Shown: one piece after another, positions 37,815 through 46,390 of the stretch
Layout of the letters: each line of letters opens with the position of its first letter
Position numbering within the stretch: the stretch's first letter is position 1
Assembly (NCBI RefSeq): GCF_040703125.1
Contig: NZ_CP160035.1
Location: 3,210,001-3,274,000, forward strand
Reading direction: 5' to 3'
Length of the DNA: 64,000 bases
Source: Flavobacterium ovatum
GTDB taxonomy: Bacteria; Bacteroidota; Bacteroidia; Flavobacteriales; Flavobacteriaceae
Program-made: the position numbers and the translations under genes
Notes under the pieces: generated by a model
What the model saw: only the letters and a program-made list of their open reading frames with translations
Database searches by the model: none
What the model was told of the DNA's origin: nothing

Positions 37815-38342
37815 TTAGATCCGTATCTCCATCACATAATCTTCCATCCAATAGCCTTGACCGATGTCAATATTTTCTTCTTTGACAATCGAAAAACCTA
37901 TTTTTTTATAAAAACCCAATGCTTTATTGAATCGATTGACGTTTAAACAAACGGATTGAGATTCATTATCTTTTGCATTTTTAGCAACATAATCGACTAA
38001 CAACTTCCCCACTCCTTTCCCTTGTGAAACTGGTAATAAATACAATTTATGAATTTTGGTGGTTTGATTATTGAAATAGTGATGTTCGAAAGAAACAAAA
38101 CCCAAAATCGTTTCGTTTTCTTTAGCTAGCGCAAAATAATGTCCATTGGCCGAATCCGCTTTCATTTTATCAACCGAATAAAATAAATCCAACATATAGT
38201 TCATTTGTTCGATTGATAAAATAGCGCCATAAGCTTCAGGCCAAGTCGCCTTTGCTATAGCTTGAATAATTTCAAAATCAGCTGGATTGGCTGCGGAAAT
38301 TTCAATCTTATTATTTGGTAAAAATTCTGTCTTTGCGTTCAT
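37815..38342 (-). CDS. GNAT-family N-acetyltransferase
   Basis: 175 residues with the acetyl-CoA-binding motif A SQGKGVGKLL (Q/R-x-x-G-x-G pattern) after IHKLYLLPV, and the FYKKIGF segment of motif B. This is the GNAT fold, which acetylates small molecules or protein amines. The substrate cannot be told from the sequence. Tail-to-tail with the pentapeptide protein, so not in the same operon. Confidence 0.85.
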   Translation of the reverse strand: MNAKTEFLPNNKIEISAANPADFEIIQAIAKATWPEAYGAILSIEQMNYMLDLFYSVDKMKADSANGHYFALAKENETILGFVSFEHHYFNNQTTKIHKLYLLPVSQGKGVGKLLVDYVAKNAKDNESQSVCLNVNRFNKALGFYKKIGFSIVKEENIDIGQGYWMEDYVMEIRI

Positions 38343-38480
38343 TCAGTATGATGAAATTAATTTTATTAACCTTTTTTTTTAATTGAATAAATTCTGAAGA
38401 AACATCAGTCCATTCTCTATCTTTGATTCTCATTCAAAAATACCAATTTCTAAAACTTAAACCTTTAGAATAAACCACTT

Positions 38481-38524
38481 TGGACTTAAAGTCCATAGAT
38501 TTGGTTGGCAGACTTAAAGTCTGC
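38481..38524. repeat. Pair of related palindromes (ACTTAAAGT core)
   Basis: TGGACTTAAAGTCCA (38481-38495) and GCAGACTTAAAGTCTGC (38508-38524) are near-perfect inverted repeats, 7- and 8-bp stems with a one-base centre, separated by 12 bases. They share the core ACTTAAAGT. They lie in a 357-base intergenic stretch (38343-38699) in which no gene was seen. Confidence 0.55.
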
Positions 38525-38699
38525 AAGGATGAATTACAAAAAAAAAGAAAATTAGTCACAGATTAAATTGATTTACACAGATTAAATCCTTCTAATCCAA
38601 ATAATCTGTGGCAAAAAGTTTTTAGAAGCTAAAGCGAAATGCACTAAAGTACATATTTTTTAGCTATAATTTGAGACCAATAGAACAAAACTTATTGTT

Positions 38700-39557
38700 T
38701 TAACCTTTCTTCTTTTCTAAACTCAAAAAAGCCTTCCCTAGATACTGAATAATATCAGAAGCGATAAAAGACTGAGTCCCCATTTCGGGCAAAGCAAGAT
38801 CAGCGGTTAGTCCATGGAGGTAAACACCAATAATTGCCGCATCCAAAGAATCATAGGATTGCGCTAATAAACTCGTGATTATTCCTGTCAACACATCACC
38901 ACTTCCAGCTGTTGCCAAAGCGGCATTTCCTGTTGAATTTTGATACACATAAGAACCATTAATAATATGTGTAGGCGCTCCTTTCATTACAACAATAACA
39001 TTGTGTTTTATCGAAAAACTAATGGTTTTAGCCATTTTGTCTTCCTCATTTTGCCAATCCCCAACCAACCTTTTCAACTCTTTGGGATGAGGAGTGAGAA
39101 TCGTTTTTGGAGATAAATAGGCTAACCCTTCTGGGTTCTTTGATAGAATATTCAATCCGTCAGCATCAATAACCATAGGGTAATAATTTTTTTTCAAAAA
39201 ATTCAAAACTGCCTTCTGTGTTTGTGGAGAAATTCCCAAACCTGGACCTATCCCAATCGCGTTAGGATGAAAACCTATATTTATATTCGAAATACGTTTT
39301 TCAACATCATCGGTATACACCATCACCTCAGGATTGGCCAATTGAAGTATGTGATAACCACATCGAGGTATAAAAGCCGTTACCAATCCACAACCTGTTT
39401 TAATACAAGACTTTGTAGCCAAGACTGCTGCGCCAATTTTCCCATAACTTCCCGCAATAATCAATGCATGACCTTGAATTCCTTTATGCGTATCAAAAGC
39501 TACAGGTTTGAATCTTTTTAAAATTTCATTTTTATCAATATATTTAATCGGTCTCAT
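38700..39557 (-). CDS. nnrD: ADP/ATP-dependent NAD(P)H-hydrate dehydratase (NnrD/YjeF C-terminal domain)
   Basis: 285 residues from ATG 39557; the longer start adds 20 hydrophobic residues absent from the family, so it was rejected. The carbohydrate-kinase-like fold motifs are present: [24 protein letters not shown] near the start, [15 protein letters not shown] and [20 protein letters not shown], whose Asp is catalytic. The enzyme repairs the damaged cofactors NADHX and NADPHX. In many bacteria it is fused to the YjeF N-terminal epimerase; here it is a separate protein, and no epimerase gene is in the window. Cytoplasmic. Confidence 0.93.
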   Translation of the reverse strand: MRPIKYIDKNEILKRFKPVAFDTHKGIQGHALIIAGSYGKIGAAVLATKSCIKTGCGLVTAFIPRCGYHILQLANPEVMVYTDDVEKRISNINIGFHPNAIGIGPGLGISPQTQKAVLNFLKKNYYPMVIDADGLNILSKNPEGLAYLSPKTILTPHPKELKRLVGDWQNEEDKMAKTISFSIKHNVIVVMKGAPTHIINGSYVYQNSTGNAALATAGSGDVLTGIITSLLAQSYDSLDAAIIGVYLHGLTADLALPEMGTQSFIASDIIQYLGKAFLSLEKKKG

Positions 39558-39687
39558 TATTTGTAAATATTTACTTAAAATTACAACTAATTTTAGGAAC
39601 AGTTGTGAAATTTGCACATAATTTAAACCCGAAACCTAAACTTGAAGGTCATAAATCCATATTATATAAAAACTATAAAGTCTAAGC

Positions 39688-39863
39688 CGTTGGGTGAAAT
39701 TGGTTTTATTAGATAAATTATCGTCAGTTCGAGTGATTTTCGACAGAAAATTGTATCGAGAACTAGAATATTTATCTAATAAAACGGTTCTCGATACATT
39801 TTTTGTTCCATTTCATTACACAAAAAACACTCGAACTGACGTTTTCAATAATTTCACCCAACG
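39688..39863. repeat. 176-bp element with four interlocked inverted repeats
   Basis: Perfect inverted pairs: A 39688-39701/39850-39863 (14 bp), B 39703-39718/39770-39785 (16 bp), C 39722-39735/39828-39841 (14 bp), D 39752-39763/39787-39798 (12 bp). A, C and D nest, but B pairs across C and D because its second arm lies in the D loop. A transcript could therefore form either A-C-D or A-B folding, or a pseudoknot. The core CGTCAGTTCGAGTG resembles intergenic repeats of other flavobacteria (from memory). An open frame crosses it but is a by-product of the palindromes. Confidence 0.85.
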
Positions 39864-39988
39864 AGTAAAAATCTAATCAATGTAATAAATCAAGCCTGAT
39901 TTTAATTCCTTAATAAGTGATAGCTTTCACTTTGGTCAGTCCATAAAAAAGCAATAAATTAGCGACTTCAAAATCATAGACAGACAAA

Positions 39989-41071
39989 ATGAAAAATACA
40001 GCGTTAACGCACATACACGAAGCTTTGGGAGCAAAAATGTTGCCTTTTGCAGGTTACAATATGCCTATTTCATACGAAGGAATCAATGCAGAACACGAAA
40101 CAGTTCGTACTGCCGTAGGTGTTTTTGATGTTTCGCACATGGGAGAGTTTTTACTCTCGGGACCAAATGCTTTGGCTTTAATCCAAAAAGTAACTTCCAA
40201 TGACGCTGCTGTTTTAGTAGACGGAAAAGCACAATATTCATGTTTACCCAACGCAACAGGCGGAATCGTAGATGATTTATTGGTTTACAAAATCAAAGAC
40301 GAGCAGTATTTATTGGTGGTAAACGCCTCTAATATCGACAAAGATTGGGAATGGATTTCGAGCCAAAATGATCTAGATGTCGATATGAAAAACCTATCCG
40401 AAGATTATTCCTTATTGGCGATTCAAGGACCAAAAGCCGTTGAAGCTATGCAAGCATTATCTTCTATCGATTTAGCTTCTATCGAATATTATAATTTTGT
40501 AGTAGGTGATTTTGCAGGAATCGAACATGTAATCATCTCTGCAACGGGTTATACTGGTGCGGGTGGATTTGAAATTTATTGCAAAAACAGTGAAGCCAAA
40601 CAAATTTGGAACAAAGTTTTTGAAGCTGGTGCAGCATTCGGAATCAAACCAATTGGTCTAGCCGCTCGTGATACTTTGCGTCTCGAAATGGGTTTCTGTT
40701 TGTACGGAAACGACATCAACGACACCACTTCGCCACTAGAAGCCGGTTTGGGATGGATTACCAAATTCAACAAAGAATTCACCAATTCGGCTAACCTAAA
40801 AGCACAAAAAGAAGCTGGTGTAACTCGTAAACTAGTCGGTTTCGAAATGCAAGAGCGCGCTATCCCAAGACACGATTACGAAATCGTAGACGCCAACGGC
40901 AACGAAATCGGAATCGTAACTTCGGGAACCATGTCACCATCTTTGAATAAAGGAATCGGTTTGGGTTATGTCACCGTTGAAAACAGCAAAATAGACAGCG
41001 AAATTTTCATTCGCATTCGCAAAAAAGACGCAGCTGCCAAAGTAGTCAAGTTGCCTTTTTATAAAAAATAG
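39989..41071 (+). CDS. gcvT: Aminomethyltransferase, glycine cleavage T protein
   Basis: 360 residues. The family start is [23 protein letters not shown]. The folate-binding core includes [18 protein letters not shown] and [12 protein letters not shown], the Asp-containing [18 protein letters not shown], and a C-terminal [12 protein letters not shown]. It transfers the aminomethyl carbon of glycine from lipoyl-GcvH to tetrahydrofolate. The other glycine cleavage genes are not in the window. Length is the usual one. ATG 39989 is the only fitting start. Confidence 0.96.
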   Translation: MKNTALTHIHEALGAKMLPFAGYNMPISYEGINAEHETVRTAVGVFDVSHMGEFLLSGPNALALIQKVTSNDAAVLVDGKAQYSCLPNATGGIVDDLLVYKIKDEQYLLVVNASNIDKDWEWISSQNDLDVDMKNLSEDYSLLAIQGPKAVEAMQALSSIDLASIEYYNFVVGDFAGIEHVIISATGYTGAGGFEIYCKNSEAKQIWNKVFEAGAAFGIKPIGLAARDTLRLEMGFCLYGNDINDTTSPLEAGLGWITKFNKEFTNSANLKAQKEAGVTRKLVGFEMQERAIPRHDYEIVDANGNEIGIVTSGTMSPSLNKGIGLGYVTVENSKIDSEIFIRIRKKDAAAKVVKLPFYKK

Positions 41072-41117
41072 CAACAAGAAAACACCATTTTACCTATAAA
41101 GAACATTTCTTTTATTA

Positions 41118-41171
41118 ACCATTAAGAGATTAAGAAGCATTAAGTCTAAATTTTCTCAATCTCTTAATGGT
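41118..41171. repeat. Long hairpin between gcvT and yebC
   Basis: ACCATTAAGAGATT (41118-41131) and AATCTCTTAATGGT (41158-41171) are perfect inverted arms of 14 bp with a 26-base loop. It is not followed by a T-run, so a terminator role for gcvT is possible but not clear. Confidence 0.6.
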
Positions 41172-41222
41172 AAAACAAATTACAAGAACGTTGAATTTAA
41201 AAGTAAACTGGTTTAAAATCAT

Positions 41223-41251
41223 TTGAAACTTACATAATAATTGTATTTTTG
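41223..41251 (+). promoter_or_regulatory. Promoter of yebC
   Basis: TTTG ending at 41225, 18 bases, then TATTTTTG at 41244-41251: a full Bacteroidota consensus promoter, 23 bases before the ATG. Confidence 0.75.
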
Positions 41252-41274
41252 CAATCGTTAAATAAAAAATAGAA

Positions 41275-41988
41275 ATGGGAAGAGCATTCGAATTTAGAAA
41301 AGGAAGAAAGATGAAACGTTGGTCAGCAATGGCAAAAGCGTTTACACGTATAGGAAAAGATATTGTAATGGCCGTAAAGGAAGGTGGACCAAATCCTGAA
41401 GCCAACTCCCGATTAAGAGCCGTAATCCAGAATTCAAAGGCAGTCAATATGCCAAAGGATAACGTAGAACGCGCCATCAAAAAAGCAACCGACAAAGATA
41501 CTGCCAACTACAAAGAAGTACTTTTTGAAGGGTACGCACCCCACGGAATCGCCCTTCTAGTAGAAACCGCTACCGACAACAACAACAGAACCGTTGCCAA
41601 CGTACGTAGCTATTTTAACAAATGCAACGGAACATTAGGAACACAAGGTTCGGTAGAATTTATGTTTGACCACACTTGCAACTTCCGTATTCCTGCCGAA
41701 GGTCTTGACCCAGAAGAACTAGAATTGGAACTAATCGATTTTGGTGCCGAAGAAGTTTTTGAAGACGAAGACGGAATCTTAATCTATGCTCCTTTCAACA
41801 GCTTTGGAACCATCCAAAAAGAACTAGAAAGCCGCAACATCGAAATCCTATCATCAGGTTTTGAAAGAATTCCGCAAATCACCAAAAAACTATCCGAAGC
41901 CGAAATGGCCGACGTAGAAAAATTGATTGAAAAAATGGAAGAAGACGATGACGTCATGAACGTCTATCATACTATGGAAGAAGCTTAA
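41275..41988 (+). CDS. yebC: YebC/PmpR-family protein (TACO1-like)
   Basis: 237 residues beginning MGRAFEFRKGRKMKRWSAMA, as in flavobacterial YebC proteins. Signature blocks are GGPNPEANSRLR, NMPKDNVERAIKKA, EGYAPHGIALLVE and GTLGTQGSVEFMF. YebC proteins bind near the ribosome or DNA and help translation of proline-rich stretches or regulate transcription, depending on the homologue. Cytoplasmic, own promoter and terminator. Length is normal. Confidence 0.95.
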   Translation: MGRAFEFRKGRKMKRWSAMAKAFTRIGKDIVMAVKEGGPNPEANSRLRAVIQNSKAVNMPKDNVERAIKKATDKDTANYKEVLFEGYAPHGIALLVETATDNNNRTVANVRSYFNKCNGTLGTQGSVEFMFDHTCNFRIPAEGLDPEELELELIDFGAEEVFEDEDGILIYAPFNSFGTIQKELESRNIEILSSGFERIPQITKKLSEAEMADVEKLIEKMEEDDDVMNVYHTMEEA

Positions 41989-42014
41989 ACCCTTCTCTCC
42001 TATCCACATACAAG

Positions 42015-42044
42015 AACTCTAGCGAAAGCTGGAGTTTTCTTTTT
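42015..42044 (+). terminator. Terminator of yebC
   Basis: AACTCTAGC / GCTGGAGTT with a GAAA tetraloop and a T-rich tail; one GU pair in the stem. Confidence 0.85.
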
Positions 42045-42838
42045 GGAGCTGATCCAGCTATGCGTTCCCGCTTTTTTCTGATACAAAGTAAAGGAGAAGT
42101 CTCACGACTCATACCCTATCAAATTGTCACTTACTCAAATTTCTGTTGCATAATATTTACACTCAAAGGATTTACAGTGAATGAGATACCTACGGAACAA
42201 AACAAGGGGGATTATTGGGAAAATAGCATCTTATAAACTCAAATACACTACATCATTATCAGCAATTCACCTGAAGTATTACGTACTTAAAAACACCGAT
42301 TTTCTTTCTTTTACACTAAAAACATGTATTGTAATTAAATGAAACAAACAGTAGTTTTTCAAAGACTCATGTTATCCGCTATTATTTTCCCCACCTTCTG
42401 TTTTTTTTTACTTAAAACACTGTATTTATGTGTTTTACAAATTCAACAAGCTCAAATAACGCAACAAAAAGTAAGCAATTACTTGTTTATCCGTATCTGT
42501 TTTTGTACCTTAGTAATCTGTTTCAGAAGTGTTGAAATACTTACACTATATTAAAAACATAGTCAACAACATTAATTTTTGATTTTCCTATCTTAAATTA
42601 ATCCGCAGAAAACACCAGTAATACCCCACTGGACACTGCCCTACTTATATATCCAATTATAAGAGACAGAAAAAACAAAATTAATTACTGCTGAAGTAAA
42701 ACACAAAACTATCGAAAGCGATAAAGAAAAACTATCCTAAGAACGTCCTTCTGAACAATGATTCCCAACTATACAAACCAACACAAAACCTAATCATAGC
42801 AATAATATATTTACACTAACATTTAAAAAAATGATATT
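42045..42838. other. Long intergenic region, no confident feature
   Basis: About 790 bases. A 71-codon frame at 42339-42554 encodes a hydrophobic, Phe/Leu/Ile-rich peptide without family resemblance; it is more likely chance than a gene. No repeat or RNA structure recognised. Confidence 0.45.
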
Positions 42839-43315
42839 ATGAAACATAGAAATACAATGACGATTGCGGTGTTTATTCTCTTAAGTAGTGGAGGACTGCA
42901 AGCACAAGAAAGCTCAACTGCAACAGGTGGAGAAGCTTTTGGAGTAGGCGGAACAACAAGCTACTCGATAGGTCAATTAGTTTACACTACTAATTCAGTA
43001 ACAAACGGAAGTATAGTACAAGGTGTACAACAACCTTACGAAATTTCTACAATATTAGGCGTAAAGGAAACAACTATTCGATTAGAACTTTCTATTTATC
43101 CCAACCCTACAACCAATTATTTAACCTTAAAAACAAAGGATAGTTCTAATTTGAGCTATCACCTATACGATCTACAGGGAAAAGTAATTGAAAATAAAAA
43201 AATAATTACAACTGAAACTACTATAAAATCAGAAGAATTACCCACAGCTACTTACTTATTAAAAGTGATTAAAAACAACAAAGTAACCAAAACATTTAAA
43301 ATTATTAAAAATTAA
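42839..43315 (+). CDS. Small T9SS-secreted protein
   Basis: 158 residues. The signal peptide ends near LQAQ (about residue 22). A short beta-region (GGEAFGVGGTTSYSIGQLVYTT) follows, then a type A T9SS sorting domain at about 80-158 (LSIYPNPTTNYLTL, YDLQGKVIENKK, TYLLKVIKNNKVTKTFKI). The sorting tail is most of the protein, so the cargo is only about 50 residues. The next gene starts 5 bases later, and the pair is probably co-transcribed. The frequently seen 'GG.A.G.GGT.SYS.GQ' N-terminus is recurrent in flavobacterial secreted proteins. Function unknown. Confidence 0.78.
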   Translation: MKHRNTMTIAVFILLSSGGLQAQESSTATGGEAFGVGGTTSYSIGQLVYTTNSVTNGSIVQGVQQPYEISTILGVKETTIRLELSIYPNPTTNYLTLKTKDSSNLSYHLYDLQGKVIENKKIITTETTIKSEELPTATYLLKVIKNNKVTKTFKIIKN

Positions 43316-43320
43316 AAATC

Positions 43321-43962
43321 ATGAAAAGAATATTTACTATAGCTGCAGCATTAATGATGACTGCAAACATATGGGCTCAAGCCCCAGAAAAAATGAGCTA
43401 CCAAGCTGTTATTCGGAATGCAAGTAATGAACTTGTAAATACCCAAAACGTAGGTATGCAAATAAGTATACTACAAACTTCGGCAACTGGAACTGCAATT
43501 TACGTAGAAACCCAAACACCAAGTACTAATGCCAATGGCTTAATAAGTTTAGAAATAGGAACAGGAACTCTTGTCAGTGGAGATTTTACGACAATTGATT
43601 GGGCTAACGGTACCTATTTTATAAAAACAGAAACCGATCCTATTGGTGGGACAAGTTACACTATTACAGGAACAACACAACTAATGAGTGTTCCTTATGC
43701 ATTACACGCTAAAACAGCTGAAAACTTTACAGGTAATATTACTGAAAGTCAAATTTCTGATTTAAAGCATGAAAAGATATCTAATATCCAATTAAACGGG
43801 TCTATCCTAGAAATTACTGAAGGTGGTCAAGCTTTTTCTATTGATTTAAGTCCAATTACATCTCAAGCATATTCAGAAGGATATAATTTAGGTTACGATA
43901 CTGGATACGATAATGGATACGATACTGGATTTGATGATGGATACAACATTGGAGGTCCATGA
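43321..43962 (+). CDS. Secreted protein with C-terminal GYD repeats
   Basis: 213 residues. The signal peptide ends near IWAQ (about residue 20). A conserved flavobacterial domain follows (about 22-150: KMSYQAVIRNASNEL, GLISLEIGTG, WANGTYFIKTE, LMSVPYALHAKTAE). After a short linker, the C-terminal 30 residues form tandem tetrapeptide-like repeats GYDTGYDNGYDTGFDDGY. There is no T9SS tail. The gene follows the T9SS protein by 5 bases. A 14-bp piece of the repeat, ATACGATAATGGAT, also occurs just beyond the stop codon (43966-43979), suggesting the array once extended further. Function unknown. Confidence 0.75.
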   Translation: MKRIFTIAAALMMTANIWAQAPEKMSYQAVIRNASNELVNTQNVGMQISILQTSATGTAIYVETQTPSTNANGLISLEIGTGTLVSGDFTTIDWANGTYFIKTETDPIGGTSYTITGTTQLMSVPYALHAKTAENFTGNITESQISDLKHEKISNIQLNGSILEITEGGQAFSIDLSPITSQAYSEGYNLGYDTGYDNGYDTGFDDGYNIGGP

Positions 43963-44204
43963 TTAATACGATAATGGATCAGGTAACAAATTAAAAAAAC
44001 TTTAGATCACAAATGTAGTGCATTTCCTTTATAATCTACTACTTGAAACGTCTTTAGGGCATAACAGCTATTCGTTCACTCTTTTTATTTATCTTGTAAA
44101 AAAATATAAAATAGCTCTCGCGAAGCGTCGCGATTACCTGGGCTAGGGATTTCGAGGATTAAATTATTTTATATACATAAATAAACAATAAAAATTAATA
44201 GTAC

Positions 44205-44633
44205 ATGAAAACCTCAAATTTTAAACTACTTACAGTTTTAACTGCAATGATACTATTTATTGGAACATTTACATCTTGTTCTGATGATGATGGACCAACT
44301 GTAAAAATCACTGTTAACGAAGGACCTTCCGGAGATATTGGTGGAGACTTTACTGGTAATGGCGGAAATGGATCAAGAATAATTAATTGGAAAAACAACT
44401 TAGCAACGGCTGATTATAATGCTGATATTACTGCCACAGCATCTGGAACATTCCAAATGGTAGTTGCAGACGCTAATGGAACTGTGGTGCTTGATAGAAG
44501 AATTAATGGTGCAACTGAACCAGATTCTATAGATGGCGTAACAAATGCAGGAGTACCCGGAAATTGGACTGTTACTATTACGCTGACTTCATTCAATGGA
44601 GACGGTAGTTATTCATTAAGTGCTGGAAACTAA
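44205..44633 (+). CDS. Small lipoprotein, unknown function
   Basis: 142 residues. A lipoprotein signal ends at FTSC (Cys25), followed by SDDDGP, an acidic Asp-rich start typical of surface-exported Bacteroidota lipoproteins. The remaining 110 residues look like a single beta-sandwich (GTFQMVVADANGTVVLDRRI, NWTVTITLTSFNGDGSYSL). No family recognised. It is a single gene with a following terminator; the upstream 240 bases contain no promoter-like -7 box I could identify with confidence. Confidence 0.7.
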   Translation: MKTSNFKLLTVLTAMILFIGTFTSCSDDDGPTVKITVNEGPSGDIGGDFTGNGGNGSRIINWKNNLATADYNADITATASGTFQMVVADANGTVVLDRRINGATEPDSIDGVTNAGVPGNWTVTITLTSFNGDGSYSLSAGN

Positions 44634-44661
44634 TAACAATTAACACATAAATTATTAAAAG

Positions 44662-44691
44662 GGCTGTCTCAATTTGACAGTCTTTTTTTTT
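44662..44691 (+). terminator. Terminator of the small lipoprotein gene
   Basis: GGCTGTC / GACAGTC with one GU pair, a 7-base loop and a run of nine Ts, 28 bases past the stop. Confidence 0.83.
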
Positions 44692-44874
44692 AAAATAATG
44701 TCCCGTCCTGAAATGGCGATACTCAAATAGTACCCTAATGAAGAAACAAAGTAAAACTGAAATTTGAGTACTTTAAATCATAAGCCCTCTAAATAAGTTA
44801 CAATAAAAATATTAGTTATATTTGAAATACAATAGTGACGGCTCCTGTCTAAGTCTATAAATTTCGACCACGCA

Positions 44875-44926
44875 GATATGACGGCAGTTCATCGGTTCGT
44901 TAGCGGATTTGCAATCCGTGCCCGCA
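44875..44926. repeat. REP-like repeat, copy 1
   Basis: GATATGACGGCAGTTCATCG, then GTTCGTTAGCGGATTTGCAA, then TCCGTGCCCGC. It shares GGATTTGCAATCCGTGCC with copies at 45381-45432 and 46185-46234. The centre GGATTTGCAATCC is a short inverted repeat. Confidence 0.7.
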
Positions 44927-44931
44927 AACAA

Positions 44932-45066
44932 AAAACAGACTACATTCATAACAATCCAGTAAAAGAGAAAATTGTCACCTTACCCGAAGATTATTTTTTT
45001 AGTTCTGCTAGAAATTATGCAAGTTTAGACCATGATTTAGAAGTAGTTTTATTGGATTTATTTTAA
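44932..45066 (+). pseudogene. Truncated RAYT transposase (C-terminal about 45 codons only)
   Basis: The frame encodes YIHNNPVKEKIVTLPEDYFF to the stop, matching residues from about 140 on of the intact gene at 45460-46014. The last 105 or so bases are identical to that gene. It keeps the catalytic-Tyr motif YIHNNP but lacks the HUH (HIH) motif and the N-terminus. The apparent start upstream (44878) merely reads through the REP repeat. It is a remnant of a deleted copy. Confidence 0.85.
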
Positions 45067-45125
45067 TTAAAAGTTTTAATCGGAATTAGAACCTTTGTAA
45101 AATTGAAAATGACTACAGCCAATCT

Positions 45126-45172
45126 TTGTGGGCACGGAATGCAATTCCGCGCTATCGTTGACGTTGATAGAA
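45126..45172. repeat. Inverted-orientation REP-like repeat after copy 1
   Basis: CGGAATGCAATTCCG is a perfect odd palindrome inside GGGCACGGAATGCAATTCCG, followed by CGCTATCGTTGACGTTGATAG. It recurs with two changes at 46075-46115 after the intact RAYT. Confidence 0.7.
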
Positions 45173-45374
45173 ATTATAAAAAAAACGCTCTTCGAAGGCT
45201 TCTTGTGACAACAAAACATAATCAGGACAGCTGTGCGTACTCCCCCCGCTCTTCGAAGTCTTCATGCAACAACAAAACATAATTAGGAACGCTGTGCGAA
45301 GTCTCCTGACTTCGTACCCATTCCTATTTTCCAGACTTGTCGACAGCTTGCATATAACGGCAGTTCACCCGACC

Positions 45375-45434
45375 GCGCGGATATGACGGAAGTCCATCGA
45401 TTCGTTAGCGCGGATTTGCAATCCGTGCCCGCAC
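45375..45434. repeat. REP-like repeat, copy 2 (upstream of intact RAYT)
   Basis: CGCGCGGATATGACGGAAGT, then CCATCGATTCGTTAGCGCGG, then ATTTGCAATCCGTGCCCGC. It starts 85 bases upstream of the RAYT ATG. Confidence 0.72.
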
Positions 45435-45459
45435 AGAAAATCAATCAAAAGAAAGAGTT

Positions 45460-46014
45460 ATGTCAACAAAATATAAAGCAACAACTTCAGAAGAAGCATA
45501 TTTTATCACCATAACAACAGTAGGTTGGCTAGATGTTTTTACAAGGTTGAATCAAAAAAAGGTACTTATTAATGCACTTCAACATTGTCAAGAAAATAAA
45601 GGATTAGAAATATATGCCTTTTGTATCATGAGTAGCCATATACATTTACTTTGCAAAACAACAAACGGTTTCATACTTTCAGATGTGGTGCGAGATTTTA
45701 AAAAATTCACTTCAAAAAAAATAGTTCAAACTATTATTGAAGAACCAGAGAGCAGAAGAGAGTGGATGTTGGAGTTTTTTCAAAAAGCATGCGATCATCT
45801 TAAACGAGAACAAAAATATAAGGTCTGGCAAGATGGTTATCATGCAGAACACATTTACAGTAACTCGTTCATCAAACAAAAAATAGATTATATTCATAAC
45901 AACCCTGTAAAAGAGAAAATTGTCACCTTACCCGAAGATTATTTTTTTAGTTCTGCTAGAAATTATGCAAGTTTAGACCATGATTTAGAAGTAGTTTTAT
46001 TGGATTTATTTTAG
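45460..46014 (+). CDS. REP-associated tyrosine transposase (RAYT, Y1_Tnp)
   Basis: 184 residues. The HUH motif is His60-Ile-His62 in MSSHIHLLCKTTNG, and the catalytic tyrosine is Tyr144 in KIDYIHNNPVKEKI. Both are arranged as in single-domain Y1 transposases of the REP-associated (RAYT) type. These enzymes nick single-stranded DNA at REP palindromes and are thought to spread them. REP-like repeats lie immediately up- and downstream, which supports the assignment over a stand-alone IS200. Start ATG 45460 gives the usual 'YFITITTVGW' N-terminus. The gene appears intact. Confidence 0.92.
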   Translation: MSTKYKATTSEEAYFITITTVGWLDVFTRLNQKKVLINALQHCQENKGLEIYAFCIMSSHIHLLCKTTNGFILSDVVRDFKKFTSKKIVQTIIEEPESRREWMLEFFQKACDHLKREQKYKVWQDGYHAEHIYSNSFIKQKIDYIHNNPVKEKIVTLPEDYFFSSARNYASLDHDLEVVLLDLF

Positions 46015-46176
46015 TTATAAGTATAACTAGGAATTAGAACTTTTGTAAAGAAGTTAACCGCAGCCAATCTTTGTGGGCTCGGAATGCAATTCCCCGCTAT
46101 CGTTGACGTTGATAGAAATTATAAAAAAAACGCTCTTCGAAGTCTTCTTTTGACAAATGCAATTCCGCGCTACCCG

Positions 46177-46234
46177 ACCGCGCGGATATGACGGAAGTTC
46201 ATCGGTTCGTTAGCGCGGATTTGCAATCCGTGCC
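46177..46234. repeat. REP-like repeat, copy 3
   Basis: CGACCGCGCGGATATGACGG, then AAGTTCATCGGTTCGTTAGC, then GCGGATTTGCAATCCGTGCC. It lies 160 bases beyond the intact RAYT. A diverged fourth copy is at 46345-46390 (GGCGGTTCATCAGTTCGTTA then ACACGGATTTGCAA). Confidence 0.72.
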
Positions 46235-46390
46235 CCGCTCTTCTAAGTCTTCATGTAACAACAAAACATAATTAGGAACGCTGTGCGTACTCTCCTGAGT
46301 ACGTACCCATTCCTATTTTCCAGAGCAGTCGACAGCTTGCATATAACGGCGGTTCATCAGTTCGTTAACACGGATTTGCAATTTAACGTG

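Larger units (their letters stand above)
44875..46390. mobile_element. RAYT/REP module, duplicated, upstream copy internally deleted
   Basis: Two copies of [REP-like palindrome, RAYT gene, conserved downstream stretch] in tandem. Copy 1 (about 44875-45310) has lost all but the last about 45 codons of its transposase. Copy 2 (about 45375-46150) has a full one. After each gene the same sequence follows: GGAATTAGAAC, then CAGCCAATCTTTGTGGGC and CGTTGACGTTGATAG. Further REP-like repeats lie at 46177-46234 and 46345-46390. Extra REPs without a gene, next to a RAYT, are the hallmark of REP-producing elements. Confidence 0.8.

Noticed and set aside
39694..39876. 60-codon ORF
   Set aside because: It is formed by the inverted-repeat element and reads only the palindromic arms; no protein-like pattern.
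42339..42554. 71-codon hydrophobic ORF
   Set aside because: Rich in Phe, Ile and Leu with no start context, promoter or family; likely chance in AT-rich DNA. Kept as a remark in the intergenic entry.
44878..45066. 62-codon ORF with a plausible ATG
   Set aside because: The first 20 codons are REP sequence; only the rest is the tail of a RAYT, so it is annotated as a pseudogene.
44875..46390. Possible CRISPR array
   Set aside because: The repeats are few, unevenly spaced, in both orientations and tied to a transposase; no Cas genes are present.
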